Shown here: piece by piece, positions 1 to 9,060 of the stretch
Layout: every line of letters starts with the position of its first letter
How positions within the stretch are numbered: the first letter of the stretch is position 1
Source: Trichomonas tenax
Taxonomy: Eukaryota; Parabasalia; Trichomonadida; Trichomonadidae
Length of the DNA: 20,621 nt
Direction of reading: 5' to 3'
Assembly (NCBI GenBank): GCA_023091735.1
Contig: JALKBU010000926.1
Span: 1-20,621 of the forward strand
Notes under the pieces: model-generated
The model's input: only the letters and a program-made list of their open reading frames with translations
Databases searched by the model: none
Told to the model about the DNA's origin: nothing
Made by a program: the position numbers and the translations under genes

Positions 1-86
1 GCTCGTCAACAACACTAACCTGGATGTATTGTTTAGACAACAAAGATATTTATGACACTTTTTATAAAGGTGACAATTTGCCCGCG

Positions 87-143
87 CAAAAAGTGACAGT
101 TTATTCATGAAAAGTGACTTTAAGGTTTCTCTGTCACTTTTTG
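87..143. repeat. 13-bp perfect inverted repeat beside the pseudogene end
   Basis: CAAAAAGTGACAG at 87-99 is the exact reverse complement of CTGTCACTTTTTG at 131-143, leaving a 31-base loop that holds a third partial copy (AAAAGTGACT, 110-119). The stop codon ending the minus-strand pseudogene lies inside the right arm. It could be a transcript-end hairpin or the end of a small transposon; the sequence does not decide between them. Confidence 0.6.
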
Positions 144-612
144 GTGTTCACTTTTGTCATAGACTCGAGAGAAATGGAACATTTGACAATGAGATTCGGA
201 TTGTTAGTGTTTTCTTGTAATTGAGTGCTTGAATGAAACCTTCCACTGGATGCCGTTGTATTTGTTGTACAAAAACGATGTTGAATGATGGGACTATCAC
301 ATTTAAAGCAAATAGCGCCACCATAGCCATTTCGTCGACAGTTAGTAAAGAAACATGAAGAATGAAGAAATTTTGGTGTTACTAATGTTAAAACAACGCA
401 TCCATCTGAAAGATCGTGGAAAATGCTTGAGAAAATGTAGATTTCGGCGTCATTTGAGTCAACACTGCAGTTTTCGCAATGACTATAATCAGTCCCTTGA
501 TATTTAGTCCCGAATTAGAATTCCTAAGGATTAAAGGAGCGCTGTCACTGTGTTTTAAGAAACAGAATGAGTAAACTGCATTCAGGAAACAAATTCTGAA
601 AATCTCCAACAT
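134..612 (-). pseudogene. Broken N-terminal fragment of a beta-helix-like surface protein
   Basis: From the ATG at 610-612 the minus strand encodes a hydrophobic, signal-peptide-like start, and this frame stops at 388-390. A second minus frame is open from 514 down to the TGA at 134-136. It encodes Cys-rich text with the words IYIFSSIFHD, CFFTNC and GGAICF. FxNC and GGAI words are typical of Pmp-like right-handed beta-helix proteins in trichomonads. The order of elements (an IY-S-F-D strand, then SFF or CFF--C, then II-----C with nearby Ala-Ser) matches the N-terminal third of the intact surface protein at 18345-19910. I read it as a fourth, diverged family member with a frameshift near 515-530 and no stalk. 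The two-frame layout and motif match are visible; homology and folding are inferred. Confidence 0.55.
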
Positions 613-951
613 TTTCTAAGAAGTCGTCTCTAATAATTTTCATTACACCATCATATTCAAGCCGATAGCCATCATGTAATCATTATAAATTCGATCGAAA
701 CAAAGAGTAAAACAAGCGAATCCAATGATTGAAAAAGGAACCATTTTTAATGTCTCTCTCATTTTCGAGGCTTTATTAACAAAAAGATTTGAATAAATTC
801 GTAAAATACTAATAATATATGGAAAGCATTACTTGCTCTGTGCATGACATAGTAAATTTTTAGACGATTCATAATAGAAATTAATAAAAATGAAAAATGA
901 TTTTGGTGGCAACCCCTTCCTTTATGAATTAAAAAACGAACTCAAAAAAAA
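613..951. other. Divergent spacer between the pseudogene and the kinase-like gene
   Basis: This is an AT-rich 5'-5' spacer with no gene. A CCTTT word at 919-923 lies about 30 bases before the ATG at 952 and resembles the trichomonad M5 start element. The same stretch forms a two-codon upstream reading frame (ATG AAT TAA, 924-932) if transcription starts earlier. Confidence 0.35.
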
Positions 952-2208
952 ATGAATCCAGAAGAATGTTTCCAGCATTCTCTGGAACCGGGAACGACAG
1001 AAATAACGAGCCAGAAGAACATGGAGCTGTTCGTTTCGGAATTAGCGAAAAATGGGCATATTACGCAGCAAGATACTTGGATAACTTCATTATTTCCTCA
1101 GCCTTCACCAACGAGACCTGTAACATTCGAAAATTTCAAAAGGGCGGTCATTGACACAGAATTTAAGAACGAAAGGCTCGCTTTTGAGGAACATTGCGCA
1201 CATGTCGATGAATCTCTAGATTTGCTTGAAAGACAGGTCAAAAAAGCTCTTTCGTATCCATCAGATGTTGTAAATCTCCACTTTATTCTCAACACAATCC
1301 AAGATTTAAAGCAGACAATTGCTGGATCAACAGCTGCGACTGATAACGAACAAGACAACAAAGTGCAGCGCTACAGGAACTTCTTTTGGAGTCGAATTGA
1401 CGGTGTTGATCCACCCATTCCTCAACCGATTGCACAAAGAATTGCATATGTCGGTCAATTAGTTAAAAACCAGCGCAAAAAGGTTCAGCCGCCTGTAAAA
1501 TCACGTTCTGGCACAAAGAAACAGATCTGTCCTGGTGTTTGCTGCTTTGCTGCACAAGATGCCGCTAAAAACATGATTGATGTCATTGAAGTTGATGCGT
1601 TGACTGCCTCATACACAGCATATCACAAGGAGGCCCTCGACTTCGAAATTGCACGTGAATTTTTGCCATCGCACTGTTTCAGGTCTCCTCTCGATATGAG
1701 ATGTGAAACAGGCGACAAAGTCTGGTTCATGTATGACAGCAATCGCTATCTTCCTATATTATCATTCTTCCGTGGTCCTACTGCTATAGGTGAACAATCG
1801 CCTTTGTTTGCGCACTGGAGATCGAGAATTGCAACAGCTTTGTGCGATTTAACAATGTACGGCTCAAAGCGTCTTGCGGCACCTCTAGGAGCGGCAAATA
1901 TCAATGTTACGGCAGATGGTAACCAGATCTGCATCGTTGATGCTGAGTGGGGCGCAGACAAAGATGTTGAAGCGCATGACGAACCTCTTGCGATTCCTTC
2001 TTTGATTAAGATAATTGATGAGATTATTTTGCCTAATTTACAAGGCCCTGTTTTGAAATGCATTCTAGAAATCGCAAGAGAAGGTGGATGCACTATATTT
2101 GATATTGTTAGGCATCCTTACTTCAGAGCTTTGCAGTCTCAAGGAGAAGTTAAAAACCAAATCTCTTTGTCAAGGTCCAAAGGCGGTGAAACAAGCATAG
2201 ATGACTAA
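952..2208 (+). CDS. Kinase-fold-like protein, probably a pseudokinase
   Basis: A 418-residue intact gene whose ATG follows a poly-A run; it ends in TAA followed by A. Residues 1-200 show no recognised domain but include a helical, charged segment (about 60-140). From about residue 205 the text follows the layout of a protein-kinase domain. A lobe with an E-containing helix leads to a hinge-like WFMYDSNRYLPILSFF. Next comes a stretch ending in NINVTADGNQICIVDAEWG near residue 329, and finally DIVRHPYFRAL near residue 388, the usual end of a C-lobe. The HRD catalytic loop is not recognisable, DFG is replaced by DAE, and no glycine-rich loop or VAIK lysine is evident. Catalysis is therefore unlikely, and a scaffold or pseudokinase role is inferred. 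The gene is certain; the kinase-fold assignment is moderate. Confidence 0.7.
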   Translation: MNPEECFQHSLEPGTTEITSQKNMELFVSELAKNGHITQQDTWITSLFPQPSPTRPVTFENFKRAVIDTEFKNERLAFEEHCAHVDESLDLLERQVKKALSYPSDVVNLHFILNTIQDLKQTIAGSTAATDNEQDNKVQRYRNFFWSRIDGVDPPIPQPIAQRIAYVGQLVKNQRKKVQPPVKSRSGTKKQICPGVCCFAAQDAAKNMIDVIEVDALTASYTAYHKEALDFEIAREFLPSHCFRSPLDMRCETGDKVWFMYDSNRYLPILSFFRGPTAIGEQSPLFAHWRSRIATALCDLTMYGSKRLAAPLGAANINVTADGNQICIVDAEWGADKDVEAHDEPLAIPSLIKIIDEIILPNLQGPVLKCILEIAREGGCTIFDIVRHPYFRALQSQGEVKNQISLSRSKGGETSIDD

Positions 2209-2633
2209 ATATTTGTTCTTTATATTAATTTTCATAATATTTATCTTTATTATGAATCAAATATCCAAAATATAAATTAAAAATTTCATCCGATAATATT
2301 AATATTTCAAATCAAAAATAATATATAATTATTGATTTAGAATCTTCGAAAAGAGGCTATTTATATAAAAAAATATTTAAAAAATCAAAATTGTTGAAAA
2401 ATTAATATAAAAATAGACACTTTTCATTATTTAATTTTTATCAAATAACATTATTTAATAAATTGATGTTCATATATTAACATCTACACAAGGAATAGAT
2501 TTCAACTATTCAGGAAAATTTGCATCATGTCAATTTGTATGAAAAAATATTTTTGATATTTTCATGAATACTAAAGAAAAATGAAAATTCATAAACAAAT
2601 ATATGAGCTTTATATAAATACACACAAACAATA
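2209..2633. other. Convergent 3'-3' AT-rich spacer
   Basis: About 420 bases of very AT-rich DNA lie between the ends of two converging genes. I see no reading frame, strong hairpin or repeat in it. Confidence 0.6.
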
Positions 2634-3521
2634 TTAGTCAAATAAGGAGGCTACAAGTTGTTCGATAGTTTTCTCCTTATCTTTATCACATGCAAGGTAA
2701 ACTCTCAAAACATTCTCTATATCAACACCAAGGTTCCTGAGGAGTGTTACTTCTCTCTGTTCAATCTTTCTAAGAGATTTATATTCTTTCAGGAAAGTTT
2801 CTTTGTCCATGCACTGTGGATTCGGTGCCTTTGTATCATCCTTTGGATGAATGTTGTCGAACATTTCTTCAACTTCTGTGTCTGAATAATCGTTATCTCC
2901 AGGCAAATCTCCGTTAACTAATGCATCAGCAGCGATTTCAAGGTCATAATTTGCCAATTCCAGTGCAGCTGGAATGAAATTAACCGGTAAGCACATGTTT
3001 TGAAGGAATTGAACGCGATATTCATAATCTTCAGGTTTTTCGCGATGAGGCTCTTCAGCAAATATCGGCCCGACGTATATTTTACGAATTGCATCTGCTC
3101 GTTCCATGAATTTTGTTTTTTCAACTAATTTTTGATAATCATCTTTCAAATTTGAGTCGCTGTGTAATTTTCTATCTGATTTCTGGCGTTTTGGCTTCGA
3201 TTTCGGCTTCTCCTCTATTTTCGGTGTTGGTTTCGGCGGTAAAGGCGTTGTTGGTGTTCTTTGGAGTGTTGGTAACGATTCAGGAAGAATCCACTGCAAA
3301 AAGTCTTTGTCTGTGATGTTGAGGTCACCAAAAGTCAGGTTTCCATCGAGCGGCATCCCTCTAAGCGCAAGATTTATTAACTTTGGTTCTAAATTCATCG
3401 CTTTTCCTAACACGCGTTTAATAGAGTCGACGGTGTTTTTGACGTGAGCCTGAAAAATGTAGCCTTGTCCTGACGGTGCTTTCACATTGACAATAATGTT
3501 ATTCTTCGGATTCGTAGACAT
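2634..3521 (-). CDS. RAD23-like UBL-UBA-UBA ubiquitin shuttle protein
   Basis: A 295-residue protein. Residues 8-80 form a ubiquitin-like domain with a VKAPSGQGYIFQAHV strand pair, a DSIKRVLG helix and LALRGMPLDGNLTFGDLNI. A proline- and lysine-rich linker follows (about 85-130). A UBA-like domain lies near residues 165-208 (FLQNMCLPVNFIPAALEL, then AADALVNGDLPGD, like the YLLTGIP end of RAD23 UBA1). A second UBA-like domain forms the C-terminus (about 250-293), with LLRNLG and VLRVYLACDKDKEKTIEQL, which closely follows RAD23 UBA2. Such proteins carry ubiquitylated cargo to the proteasome through the UBL domain. The XPC-binding domain usual between the UBAs is not evident; that gap holds acidic, helical text. 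Minor alternatives are ubiquilin- or DDI1-type shuttles. The ATG at 3519-3521 is the only start compatible with the UBL. Confidence 0.8.
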   Translation of the reverse strand: MSTNPKNNIIVNVKAPSGQGYIFQAHVKNTVDSIKRVLGKAMNLEPKLINLALRGMPLDGNLTFGDLNITDKDFLQWILPESLPTLQRTPTTPLPPKPTPKIEEKPKSKPKRQKSDRKLHSDSNLKDDYQKLVEKTKFMERADAIRKIYVGPIFAEEPHREKPEDYEYRVQFLQNMCLPVNFIPAALELANYDLEIAADALVNGDLPGDNDYSDTEVEEMFDNIHPKDDTKAPNPQCMDKETFLKEYKSLRKIEQREVTLLRNLGVDIENVLRVYLACDKDKEKTIEQLVASLFD

Positions 3522-4124
3522 TTTGTGTCAATTTTTTTGTTCCTAAGTTCTAAAATTTATTTTCGTCCAAAAACGCTACAAATTGCTTTACACCAGCTAG
3601 TTGATCCCAAATTTCATTAAATTTTTATTATAAATCGTTTAGAAATTTAATCTTATAATATTACTTTGCTTATTCATCAATAAATCTCTTATATTTAACC
3701 TTTTCTCAACTTAGCTATAATGATACAATATATTACAATTATTAAAACGACACATATATAAAAATTATGATATATCTCCTCATTTTTTAATGTTACCCCA
3801 ATAAACACAGTTGGAACTAATGTATTGATAGTATGGCTACTCATTCACGAATTGATAATTGATCAATTTTCAGATTTGGCAGCAAATAATTTGAATTAAA
3901 AATGATTTTTGAACATTTTGGAATTGTTAAGAAAATACCTATATAAGTGGTTCTGCTAATGAAATATGTGAATTAGAATCAGATCAAAGGATAATATATA
4001 ATTTAGAATGTCATATCAAACAAATTTATTTCTAATATTGAGCGACTGTTGATACATAGAAACAGTAACTCATTTGCTCATATAATAAAAAGTTAATATC
4101 AATATTTCACAATAATAAAATGAG
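3522..4124. other. AT-rich spacer upstream of the RAD23-like gene
   Basis: About 600 bases between the RAD23-like start and the 3' end of the VAP-like gene. It should contain the promoter of the former. No reading frame or RNA gene is visible, and no clear trichomonad initiator could be placed next to the start codon. Confidence 0.5.
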
Positions 4125-4781
4125 TTATTTCCTGTACCACTTCATAAATATAGCAACAAGAAGTAGCGCAAGTCCTATGTAAATGTAAGGAGGGCTTGAA
4201 TCAGTTCGTGATTGCAAAATTTTCAATTGAGCTTGTTGTTGCTTGATTTCTCTTTCCAAGTTTGCTTTCTTTGTCTTGAGTTGCTGGTTATAGTTTTTCT
4301 TTTCAATGAGTTTTCTTTTAAGCATATCAAGTTGTTCTTTTGAGATATCGCGACTCTGTGATCGAGCTTGAACCTGCTGAACAGTAGGTTTTGATTTTGT
4401 AACAGCAGCGATTGATCTAAGTGCGTCTTCAGCGTGTGAAGAAAATTTAATAACGCATTTTACAGTATTCGGCCAATTCTTTGATGTGGCAATAATCTCT
4501 GAAATGTCAGTTTTCTCTGTCGTAGAGACTGAAGTGTATCTAACAATGAAAGATAATTCTTCATTTTCACGAATTGTATCTTCAAATGAAAATTTTAATG
4601 TTCGAGATTCCCCAGGAACCAGTTCACCTACAGCAGGCGAAATGCCACAAAAAATTTCAGTATTAAATTCGACGCTAAAAATATTCTTGTTTTGGCCATT
4701 GTTTTTAATGTCAACAGTTCCATTGTTGTGAATATGTCCCGTCCGACTGACAATGACCGGATTTGGCTCAATCGTTAGCAT
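4125..4781 (-). CDS. VAP-like MSP-domain tail-anchored ER protein
   Basis: A 218-residue protein with the full VAP layout. The N-terminal MSP (major sperm protein) immunoglobulin-like domain spans about 1-115: it opens LTIEPNPVIV, has LVPGESRTLKFSF where VAPs carry a proline-glycine turn, and ends with VKCVIKF. A Lys/Gln-rich coiled coil follows (about 150-192, with repeated KK and QQ). The C-terminal membrane span is about 196-214 (YIYIGLALLLVAIFM) and ends in KWYRK, as in tail-anchored ER proteins. Family knowledge gives a role at ER contact sites, binding FFAT-motif partners for lipid transfer. The electropositive FFAT-binding strand (FKVKTT in animals) is not clearly conserved, so partner recognition may differ. 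The stop is TAA; the ATG at 4779-4781 sits directly before the MSP domain. Confidence 0.85.
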   Translation of the reverse strand: MLTIEPNPVIVSRTGHIHNNGTVDIKNNGQNKNIFSVEFNTEIFCGISPAVGELVPGESRTLKFSFEDTIRENEELSFIVRYTSVSTTEKTDISEIIATSKNWPNTVKCVIKFSSHAEDALRSIAAVTKSKPTVQQVQARSQSRDISKEQLDMLKRKLIEKKNYNQQLKTKKANLEREIKQQQAQLKILQSRTDSSPPYIYIGLALLLVAIFMKWYRK

Positions 4782-5063
4782 TGATCCAAAAATTTACTTC
4801 ACTTTTCTTCACAATCTCCAAAACTCATTCTAATCAATAATCTAAACAAAAACATGATGAAACTCTCAAAATCTATTATCCACATCAATAACTCAGCAAA
4901 AGCACAAAGATATAAAATATATTTATTATTCAAAACGAAATTCCGGCCAATTATCAAATTAACACACTTGATTTCATTCTAGTTCAATAGATATTTGATT
5001 CATAAGTATGTTGATTGATAAATAAAAAATGTAAATTTGAAATATAAAATTTAAGTGGAGAAT

Positions 5064-5990
5064 TTACTTGCGTGGTGGAAGGCCAGCAGCGGCAAGGCGC
5101 TCGTTAAGGAGCTTGCGCTTCTCATCGAAGGAAAGCTTCTTTGTCTGTGGGACCTTTGGAGCGTGCTTCTGCTTCATCTCCTCAGCGTGCTTCTTCTTGT
5201 CAGCGATCTGTGTAGCAGCTGGGTTCTTGCGGATGGCAGCATGAGCGTCCTTGTACATCTTCTCAAGGGACTCGGCTGTGATGCCGGCCTTGACGTAACG
5301 AGCGAACTGCTTGTTGTACTTCTCCTCGTTCTCCTTCTTGAGCTTGCGCATGTAGTCAGCGACAGCACCACCGTAGATGTAGTACTGGTTGCCCTTGACG
5401 ACCTTGTCCTTGGCAACATCCTTGCGGTCCTTTGTGGCATCCTTGTCCTTCTTGTCGAACTTGCAGGCAAGGCGGCAGACCTCGTGTGGGATGAAGAGGC
5501 CACCATCGACAGCACCCTTCATGACAGCAAAGACCTTAGCGCCTGTTGTTGTGCGGGCAAGACCGACATCGAGGATAACTTTGAATGGGCGGCGGTTGTC
5601 ATCGTCAGCGAGGTATTCCTCTGTGATCTCTGTCTTGAATAAGTCAGCGAGCTTCATCTGTGTGAGGAAGCGACGGGCAACAAGGAGACCTGTAGCGTAG
5701 GCAGCTGGGTAGTTGGAAAGACCGAGCTTGATGCCGTACTTTGGAAGTTCTGTGGAGAGAGCCTGGCAAACTGTCTTATCGCCTGTGAGCTCAGCAACGA
5801 CGATCTGGGCGATGACCTTTGTGTTTGTGATACGAGCGACAAGGCGGTACTTGGCAGCGCCGTACTTTGTCTTGTCCTGCTGGATCAACTGAGTACGCTG
5901 GACGTAGTCAGTCTTAGCCTCACGCCGCCTGCGGAACTTCGTCTGGAAGCGGGAGAAATAGCCTGTGTTCTTAACAACTTTAGCAGACAT
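5064..5990 (-). CDS. RPL5: 60S ribosomal protein L5 (uL18)
   Basis: A 308-residue protein, close to the roughly 297 of other eukaryotes. It begins with the classic text VVKNTGYFSRFQTKFRRRRE, continues with KTDYVQR and a GLLVARR segment, then FKVILDVGLARTTTGAKVFA. It finishes with the L18 C-terminal region (YNKQFARYVKAGITAESLE, YKDAHAAIRKNP) and a Lys-rich tail. L5 binds 5S rRNA with L11 and forms the central protuberance of the large subunit. Codons are GC-rich at third positions, unlike the AT-rich genes around it, as expected for a highly expressed gene. The stop is TAA followed by A, matching the stop-linked TAAA polyadenylation signal known in trichomonads. The start at 5988-5990 is fixed by the conserved N-terminus. 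Confidence 0.97.
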   Translation of the reverse strand: MSAKVVKNTGYFSRFQTKFRRRREAKTDYVQRTQLIQQDKTKYGAAKYRLVARITNTKVIAQIVVAELTGDKTVCQALSTELPKYGIKLGLSNYPAAYATGLLVARRFLTQMKLADLFKTEITEEYLADDDNRRPFKVILDVGLARTTTGAKVFAVMKGAVDGGLFIPHEVCRLACKFDKKDKDATKDRKDVAKDKVVKGNQYYIYGGAVADYMRKLKKENEEKYNKQFARYVKAGITAESLEKMYKDAHAAIRKNPAATQIADKKKHAEEMKQKHAPKVPQTKKLSFDEKRKLLNERLAAAGLPPRK

Positions 5991-6010
5991 CTCGAGAAAA
6001 GGAAGGCCAA
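5991..6010 (-). promoter_or_regulatory. Possible M5-like start element of the L5 gene
   Basis: On the minus strand the bases before the L5 ATG read TTCCTTTTCTCGAG, with CCTTTT at 5997-6002. In Trichomonas a CCTTTT-type M5 element near the transcription start is known for highly expressed genes. The match is short, so this is tentative. Confidence 0.3.
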
Positions 6011-6955
6011 AACCGCCTTTCCAGCACTTTTTATAATAAGGTTAATATTTACATCTCTTCTCCTTTATACCACATTCATAGCTATCTATTTGCTTTCTTT
6101 TCTGCAGCAAATCCTATCTTCAATTTTGATATTTTATTTTTGAAATTTTCATTATTTTGGTTTTGAATGCCTGCTATATTATTAAATCAGTTAAATAATT
6201 TTATATATTATATGGCTTAGCTTCCAAATCCTCATTAAGAATGTTATATATTTTGGTTTTTTTTATATTGATTTGGAGTGATAGACTGTAAACAGTAGGT
6301 ATAAATCGTGTATTTAAGTTTATGATTCAGTTTACCAAGCATAAAAAGCCTTGAAAAAATTCAAATGAAAATATCGATCTTTTCGCTTAGCTTTTAGTAT
6401 CGAACCAATATCTCTTGGAAAAAGGGAAGCTAATGGGAAGGAATTAAAGCGAAATTTTAATATCAGATTATCAACACGAGTTGAATCAAGAATTTGTGGC
6501 TATCCAAACGAATTTCATATTGCACAAAGGATGAAAGATTCCATGCCAATAGAACTAAATCCAAAAACAAAAAAATCCTAATTTTTCGAAAATGATATTT
6601 CAAATTTGCATCATTGGAAACGCATTAAAACATAATATAAGTCTTGCTGCTCCATTAAAAATGGCCATCAACGACCTTTTGGAGTGGAGGAATTCCGAAA
6701 CCACCATATTTTTCTGCAAACTCTCAACGAAAGCACTATAGTTCGTTATGGAATTGATGGAAACGGCATTCTTAGGAATGCGATCCAAGAGCACTTGTAA
6801 ACAATTGAAAGGGTATAAAAAGTGATAACTCTCAAAAATTCAATCATCATTCAAATGATTGAAAGTAAAGTGGCAAATCAAAAATTTCTCTTCTAAAATC
6901 CGCTATTCTTCCATTTGCAGTATAATCAAAACTCTGATGTCAAATTTTGAGAATA
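6011..6955. other. Long spacer with a possible decayed reading frame
   Basis: This stretch separates the housekeeping block from the accessory block. The plus strand has one open stretch of 70 codons after the TGA at 6366-6368, ending at the TAA at 6579-6581. A second starts at the ATG at 6592 and runs to the TGA at 6823-6825 with one internal TAG. Together they could be a frame-broken gene, with words such as LSTRVESRICGYPNEF and ETAFLGMRSKS, but no family is recognised. It may equally be chance. Confidence 0.3.
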
Positions 6956-8131
6956 ATGAAAGAGTTTGTTCAAGAAAAAAGTTTTCTATTTTATTTTTCA
7001 ATGATGATACTTAATCTCTTTCTCCATTCAACAGATTATGCTTCAGTTTGGAATGAATATTACCCAGGTACAACTTATCCAAGCAGCAATGTCTACCATG
7101 GTCAAACAACTAGCATTCCCTATCAACAATCACACTTTTTCGTATTTCAGTGCCAGTTTAAAGAATTTAATAGCCAAGCAATAACAGCATCGAGTGAATC
7201 TTCAAATTCTCTTATCCTTGAAAGCTTTTTCTACAAAATTTATGCTTCAAGTACAATAATTTTTATCACGGTGTCTAATTCGAGTGTTGGAAAGTGCTGT
7301 GTTGTAGAATGAACAGCAAGTACAACCGATCCTTTATGGTGCAAATCAAGGTGTTCTAACAATATGAACAATCATTTGAAATTTTGCACAATATCGAATT
7401 GCGGCTATTCAACTCACTACACACACGGAGTTGCCTCCTTTTCAGCAGGAAATGTTGAGATTAATTCTTGTAATTTTTCAAAAAACTCAAATTATCTAAA
7501 TACGCAAGCTATTAATATTGTTTATGCTAACCAACACATGATGCAGTTCTTAGTTGTCGAATCTCACATATCAAATTCACAATATGTTTTTAATTTAGTC
7601 TCGAATTGTGATTATAATATTTATTCATGTGAAGTCATTAATAACTCTGTTAGAAATTCTGGTGGGTCCATATTTATTATCCAAAAATACAAGTTAACCA
7701 TAAATAAATCGGTCATCCTAAATAATACTGGTAAACATTTTTATTTTGAATTAGATGGAAGTGCTCTCATTTCTGAATCGCAATATGATGGTGATAGAGT
7801 ACCATCTCTAACTGTTGAACGCCCTACTCATGTTGATTTGCAACAAAATTATCTTAGTAGCTATCTTTGTGAAGGAATCACACAGCAACTACAAACAAAA
7901 TCTGAAACAACACTATCAACAACACCTTCTACAACACCATCAACAACACCTTCAACAACACCATCAACAACTCTTTCTACAACACCATCAACAACTCCTT
8001 CAACAACACCATCAACAACACCTATGGTCACACCTGCTATGACTATCAACAGGCCTAAGCCAAGCGGTGGATTTCATGATATTTACCGCGCAAAATATAG
8101 AAATGTTAATTTCAGAAACTTCAGGCCTTAA
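6956..8131 (+). pseudogene. Surface-protein family member 1 (head A, tail X), one in-frame stop
   Basis: Start ATG at 6956, with an alternative double Met at 7001 that gives a short hydrophobic leader (MMILNLFLHST) like that of member 3. The head has YYPG, Cys-containing strands, SAGNVEINSCNFSKNSN and a GGSIF then INKSVILNNTG stretch. These short Asn-rich strands suggest a right-handed beta-helix. A stalk of TTPS repeats follows (about 7905-8023), expected to be heavily O-glycosylated, then a basic tail holding PKPSGGFHDIYR and ending YRNVNFRNFRP. The frame is broken once, by TGA at 7310-7312, where member 2 has TGC (Cys) and member 3 has TGT. Everything downstream stays in frame to the TAA at 8129-8131. 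No membrane span or GPI-like end is visible. The stop makes it a recent pseudogene unless it is a sequencing error. Confidence 0.8.
7905..8023 (+). repeat. TTPS-encoding 12-bp tandem repeat, member 1
   Basis: About ten in-frame 12-base units of the kind ACACCATCAACA or ACACCTTCTACA encode Thr-Thr-Pro-Ser. It is the shortest of the three stalks and has one TTLS variant in the middle. Unit number can change by slippage without breaking the frame. Confidence 0.9.
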
Positions 8132-9060
8132 GAAATGTTTGATTGAAATAAACTATCCCTTATGCTATGTACTAAATTCTTAGCAGCAGTCACGATTTTC
8201 TTTCTGCATCTATTGTTCGTAATGAATTGCCAATAGAGTTATCTCAGATCCAGAAATATCGATTCTATTTTTATATATATTTTGAGCAATGAGCGAACTT
8301 TAATTTATTTAAACAATGATTTATGAACTACATAATAGAGGTGCAGCATTAATTTTGATATACCTGTCAAACCTGCGCAATATTGAATGCTTTGCGCATT
8401 TTTGCGCAAATTTATGAAATGCCAATTGCACAAAAACCGTCCAGAGGAACCTTAAACAAAGTATAAATTCCATCATTTTTGCATTTTTTGATGTTTTTAC
8501 ACAGCCATCGGGTTTACGGGTCACTTTTTGTACCTTATTTAAGTTTTTTCCCCATTGGGGAACCAAAAAAATTGTGGCCAAAGCCTCCGACCACATGACA
8601 AACACAAATAAATGAACTAAAAAATTTGAAATTATCAAAAAGCAAAAATAGTTTTGATTTATTACATTACAAGCAATAAAACTACGAAATATCCTTTTTT
8701 GAGGCCAATGACTCTCAAATTTCCCAAAATCTCCATTTGTGGTATTGAAATCTAGCGTCACTTTTCCCCAAAATTGAGTACCCCAAACTAAAAAATGCGT
8801 GACGGGTATTCATTTTATGTTATCTTTTGGGAAATTGAGAGAGAAAATGGTGAAAGATGGGGATACGGGCAAGGGTATTTAGTTTTCTTTGAAATTGAAA
8901 CCATGAATTCGCAGTCAATTTCCCAATCTAATGTTTGATTCCCCACTGTAAAAAGTTTCCCCATTTTCCAAAACAAACACTTTTTATTGTAAATTATAAT
9001 TTTTTCCCCATTTGGGGACGCATGTGAGGAAGACCCCCATATGGGAAATGGGGAAAAGCC
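8132..9060 (+). repeat. 3' flank of member 1, repeated after member 3
   Basis: The flank from the stop codon to about 8419 matches 19911 to about 20200 almost base for base. After an extra block of roughly 320 bases here (about 8420-8752), the match resumes at the GCGTCACTTTT word and runs to about 9034 (20213-20494). The block is rich in CCCCA and TGGGG words, including the palindrome TTCCCCATTGGGGAA near 8548. CCATCGGG at 8505-8512 has an inverted partner at 9059-9066, which could be short transposon ends. No protein-coding signal is convincing. Confidence 0.75.

Noticed and set aside
5055..5642. A 195-codon plus-strand frame rich in Leu and Val opposite the L5 gene.
   Set aside because: It is a shadow of the biased codon use of ribosomal protein L5, which is certain on the other strand.
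8321..8761. A 146-codon minus-strand frame.
   Set aside because: It lies across the presence/absence block and shared 3' flank, shows no domain, and is not maintained in the matching flank of member 3.
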